Assembly: GCA_964462125.1 (NCBI GenBank)
Contig: CAYWXT010000140.1
Span: 1-14,179 of the forward strand
Reading direction: 5' to 3'
Source of the DNA: JAWLFY01 sp964462125
GTDB taxonomy: Bacteria > Planctomycetota > Planctomycetia > Pirellulales > Pirellulaceae
Length of the DNA stretch: 14,179 bases
Each line of letters starts with the position of its first letter. The first letter of the stretch is position 1. The translations under genes and the position numbers were made by a program. This document shows, piece after piece, positions 12,332-14,179 of the stretch. The notes under the pieces are model-generated. The model was not told the DNA's origin. It saw nothing but the letters and a program-made list of their open reading frames with translations, and did no database searches.

Positions 12332-14179
12332 TCAACGGGCCACCACTTTCGAATCACGCTGCGGCGGGGAATGAATCAAATAACGGAACTCGGCGCTGCC
12401 GAACATCGCCTGCACAAAACTCGCCAATGCCACCGTGTGCTTCTGTGAAGGCTGGTCGTCGTCGGACGCCAACCTCTCTGCCGTCTGCTCCACAAACTCG
12501 GTCGCCGTTCGCAGCTCATGCGCCGTCGGGGAACGCGAGAACGCTCGCTGGTAGGCGAGTCGTATTTGCGCCGCCTCGTCGTCCGGCGCCTGTTCGATCA
12601 ACAATCGCGCGGTCGCTTCCGCTTGGTCGAGCACGAAGTCGTTGTTGAGGAAAAACAACGCCTGCTGCGAGGTGGTCGTTTCCGCGCGGTCGCCGACGAC
12701 CAGACTGCTCGCCGCAAAGTCAAATTCTTGCATCATGTGGGACGAGTAATGCCGCACCACCGGCAGGTAGACCGAACGGCGGTTGCTCGCGGGATTGAGC
12801 TTTTCCCAGGAAACAGTCCGAGCCAGCTTCTGGCCCAGGCCGGTGACCGAGGAGCCGTCCGGGCGGGAACGGTCCAACTGACCGCTGACGGCCAGGATGG
12901 CATCGCGCAGCGGCTCGACCTCGAGCCGGCGGGGCGTCATTCGCCACCGCCAGAGGTTCTCCGGATCGGCCTCCATGTTGTCGGGGTCTTTCCGCGTGCT
13001 CAGCTGATAGCTGCGGCTGAGCACCAGGGAGCGGATCAGTTGTTTCACCGACCAGCCCTCCTCCACGAAGCGAATCGCCAAGTGATCCAGCAACTCCGGA
13101 TGACTGGGCTTCTCGCCAATATTTCCAAGGTTGTTAACCGAGGGCACCAACCCTTGGCCGAACAGGTGATGCCAGACACGATTGACCATCACCCGTGCCG
13201 TCAGCGGATTGTCACCGCTGGTGATCCAGCGAGCCAAGGCGAGCCGACCGCTCGCGTCATCGTCGATGTCGGGTTCGTTCTCCAACGTGATGGCCGAGAG
13301 GAAACCGCGTGGAACGGCATCGCCCTGGTTCTTCGGGTCGCCTCCAACAGCCACGTGGATGTCCTGGGGTTCGCCCTCGGTTGCCCCCATCCCGTAGTTG
13401 GGCGGATCGGGGGCATTTTCCTGGAGCTGTTCGACCTTCGCCTCCAGCGGTTTCGCTTCGTCCGCCAGCGACGCGACCTGGTCCTTCAGCGACTGCACCT
13501 TGTCCGCTTGCTTCTGTTGGGCCTCGTCCAACGCGTCGGCATCCTCGTCGTCCTCTTCGCCAGCCTCATCCAGTTGCTTTGCGATCTTGGCTAGTTTCGT
13601 CTTCGCCTGCTTCAAGTCCTCTTGAGCCTCTTCCTGCTCCTCTTCGGTCTCACTGAGTTCACCTTCGGCGTCCTTCAGCTTCTGCTGATGCGCTTCATAC
13701 TCCTCGTGACGCTGCTGAGCGTCTGGACCGAACGGGACAAGGCCGGAGGGATGCCGGCTGTATTTGATCTTGGTTGTGCCGTGCAGCGTATCGGTGCTCA
13801 TAAAGATGCCTGCCAAGGCGTAATAGTCTTCGGTCGGCACCGGGTCGAACTTATGGTCGTGGCAGCGGGCGCAGCCCACGGTCAATCCCAGCAATGCCTC
13901 ACTGGTCGCCCGAATCTGATCGTCGACGATGTCCATCCGAAACGACGGCGAGCGGTCGTTATGCCGCTTGGGACCGATCGCCAAAAATCCTGTGGCCAAG
14001 CGGTTTTCGTCACGCTCCTGCTGCGAATCGGCCGGCAGTAAATCACCGGCGATTTGTTCCGTGATGAAGCGGTCGTACGGTTTGTCTTCGTTGAACGAAT
14101 CAATGACGTAGTCGCGGTAAGGCCAAGCGTGGGGATAGGTGAAATTGAACTCCATCCCGCTCGACTCGGCAAAACGAGC
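12332..14179 (-). CDS. DUF1549/DUF1553 (PSCyt2-PSD1) protein, C-terminal 615 residues (runs off right edge)
   Basis: The reverse strand is open from the window edge to the stop at 12332. The start lies outside: the residues before the internal Met at 14155 are ARFAESSG, which continues the conserved RFAE.G motif. The visible DUF1549 end carries HAWPYRDYVID, DKPYDRFITEQIAGDLL and a heme c-like CARCH at 13873-13859 within GCARCHDHKFDP. A strongly charged coiled-coil insert follows (13723-13415, rich in Glu, Gln, Lys, Asp). The DUF1553 (PSD1) domain comes next, starting near SGRLALARWIT, with NPLTARVMVNRVWHHLFG, HPELLDHLA, MTPRRLEVE and QALFFLNN, and ends at FVQAMFGSAEFRYLIH. These exported proteins usually begin with PSCyt1 and pair with DUF1501, whose gene follows here. 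Their activity is not known; roles in breaking down sulfated polysaccharides are suspected. Confidence 0.9.
   Translation of the reverse strand, partial: ARFAESSGMEFNFTYPHAWPYRDYVIDSFNEDKPYDRFITEQIAGDLLPADSQQERDENRLATGFLAIGPKRHNDRSPSFRMDIVDDQIRATSEALLGLTVGCARCHDHKFDPVPTEDYYALAGIFMSTDTLHGTTKIKYSRHPSGLVPFGPDAQQRHEEYEAHQQKLKDAEGELSETEEEQEEAQEDLKQAKTKLAKIAKQLDEAGEEDDEDADALDEAQQKQADKVQSLKDQVASLADEAKPLEAKVEQLQENAPDPPNYGMGATEGEPQDIHVAVGGDPKNQGDAVPRGFLSAITLENEPDIDDDASGRLALARWITSGDNPLTARVMVNRVWHHLFGQGLVPSVNNLGNIGEKPSHPELLDHLAIRFVEEGWSVKQLIRSLVLSRSYQLSTRKDPDNMEADPENLWRWRMTPRRLEVEPLRDAILAVSGQLDRSRPDGSSVTGLGQKLARTVSWEKLNPASNRRSVYLPVVRHYSSHMMQEFDFAASSLVVGDRAETTTSQQALFFLNNDFVLDQAEATARLLIEQAPDDEAAQIRLAYQRAFSRSPTAHELRTATEFVEQTAERLASDDDQPSQKHTVALASFVQAMFGSAEFRYLIHSPPQRDSKVVAR

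Noticed and set aside
1..14179. Search for CRISPR arrays, tRNAs, insertion sequences, phage or defence genes
   Set aside because: No regularly spaced repeats, cloverleaf, transposase or defence domain was seen; the genes are ordinary planctomycete chromosomal families.

Overview
The window looks like chromosomal DNA from a GC-rich planctomycete, most likely of the Pirellulaceae or a related Pirellulales lineage. This rests on gene content, not on any database search. It carries a planctomycete-type cytochrome c (PSCyt1) domain fused to a WD40 propeller, a DUF1549/DUF1553 (PSCyt2/PSD1) protein followed by a DUF1501 protein, two twin-arginine-exported TIM-barrel proteins of the xylose isomerase-like family, a large MMPL/RND transporter and a DinB-fold protein. 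I see no tRNA, rRNA, CRISPR array, insertion sequence, phage gene or toxin-antitoxin pair. Nothing here is convincingly a new defence or mobile system.

Layout, left to right. Positions 1-305 (minus) hold the N-terminus of a PAS-domain protein cut by the window edge. It has its own promoter-like sequence with a perfect GC-rich palindrome in the -35/-10 spacer. Diverging from it is a short-chain dehydrogenase (575-1327, plus), which converges on a Tat-exported TIM-barrel protein (2287-1388, minus). A gene-free divergent region of about 317 bases follows, with a C-rich direct repeat and a small hairpin. It leads into a 919-residue secreted cytochrome/WD40 protein (2605-5364, plus). This converges on a 939-residue MMPL-type transporter (8283-5464, minus) that carries an extra four-helix membrane domain at its N-terminus.

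A second divergent region (8284-8476), with a REP-like motif, separates the transporter from a plus-strand cluster: lipoprotein-type methionine sulfoxide reductase A, a second Tat-exported TIM-barrel protein overlapping it by four bases, and a DinB-like metal-binding protein. The right end (minus) is a DUF1549/DUF1553 protein, cut by the window edge, followed by DUF1501. This is a standard planctomycete pair.

Much of the encoded function is directed outside the cytoplasm: Tat or Sec signals, a lipobox, heme c motifs and a membrane transporter. The TIM-barrel proteins suggest sugar or cyclitol handling, and the cytochrome/DUF1501/DUF1553 proteins belong to the large, poorly understood planctomycete secreted set. 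The oddest point is the transporter's N-terminal fusion. It sits on a run of five T residues, and losing one T would give two genes joined by a canonical TGATG stop/start overlap.
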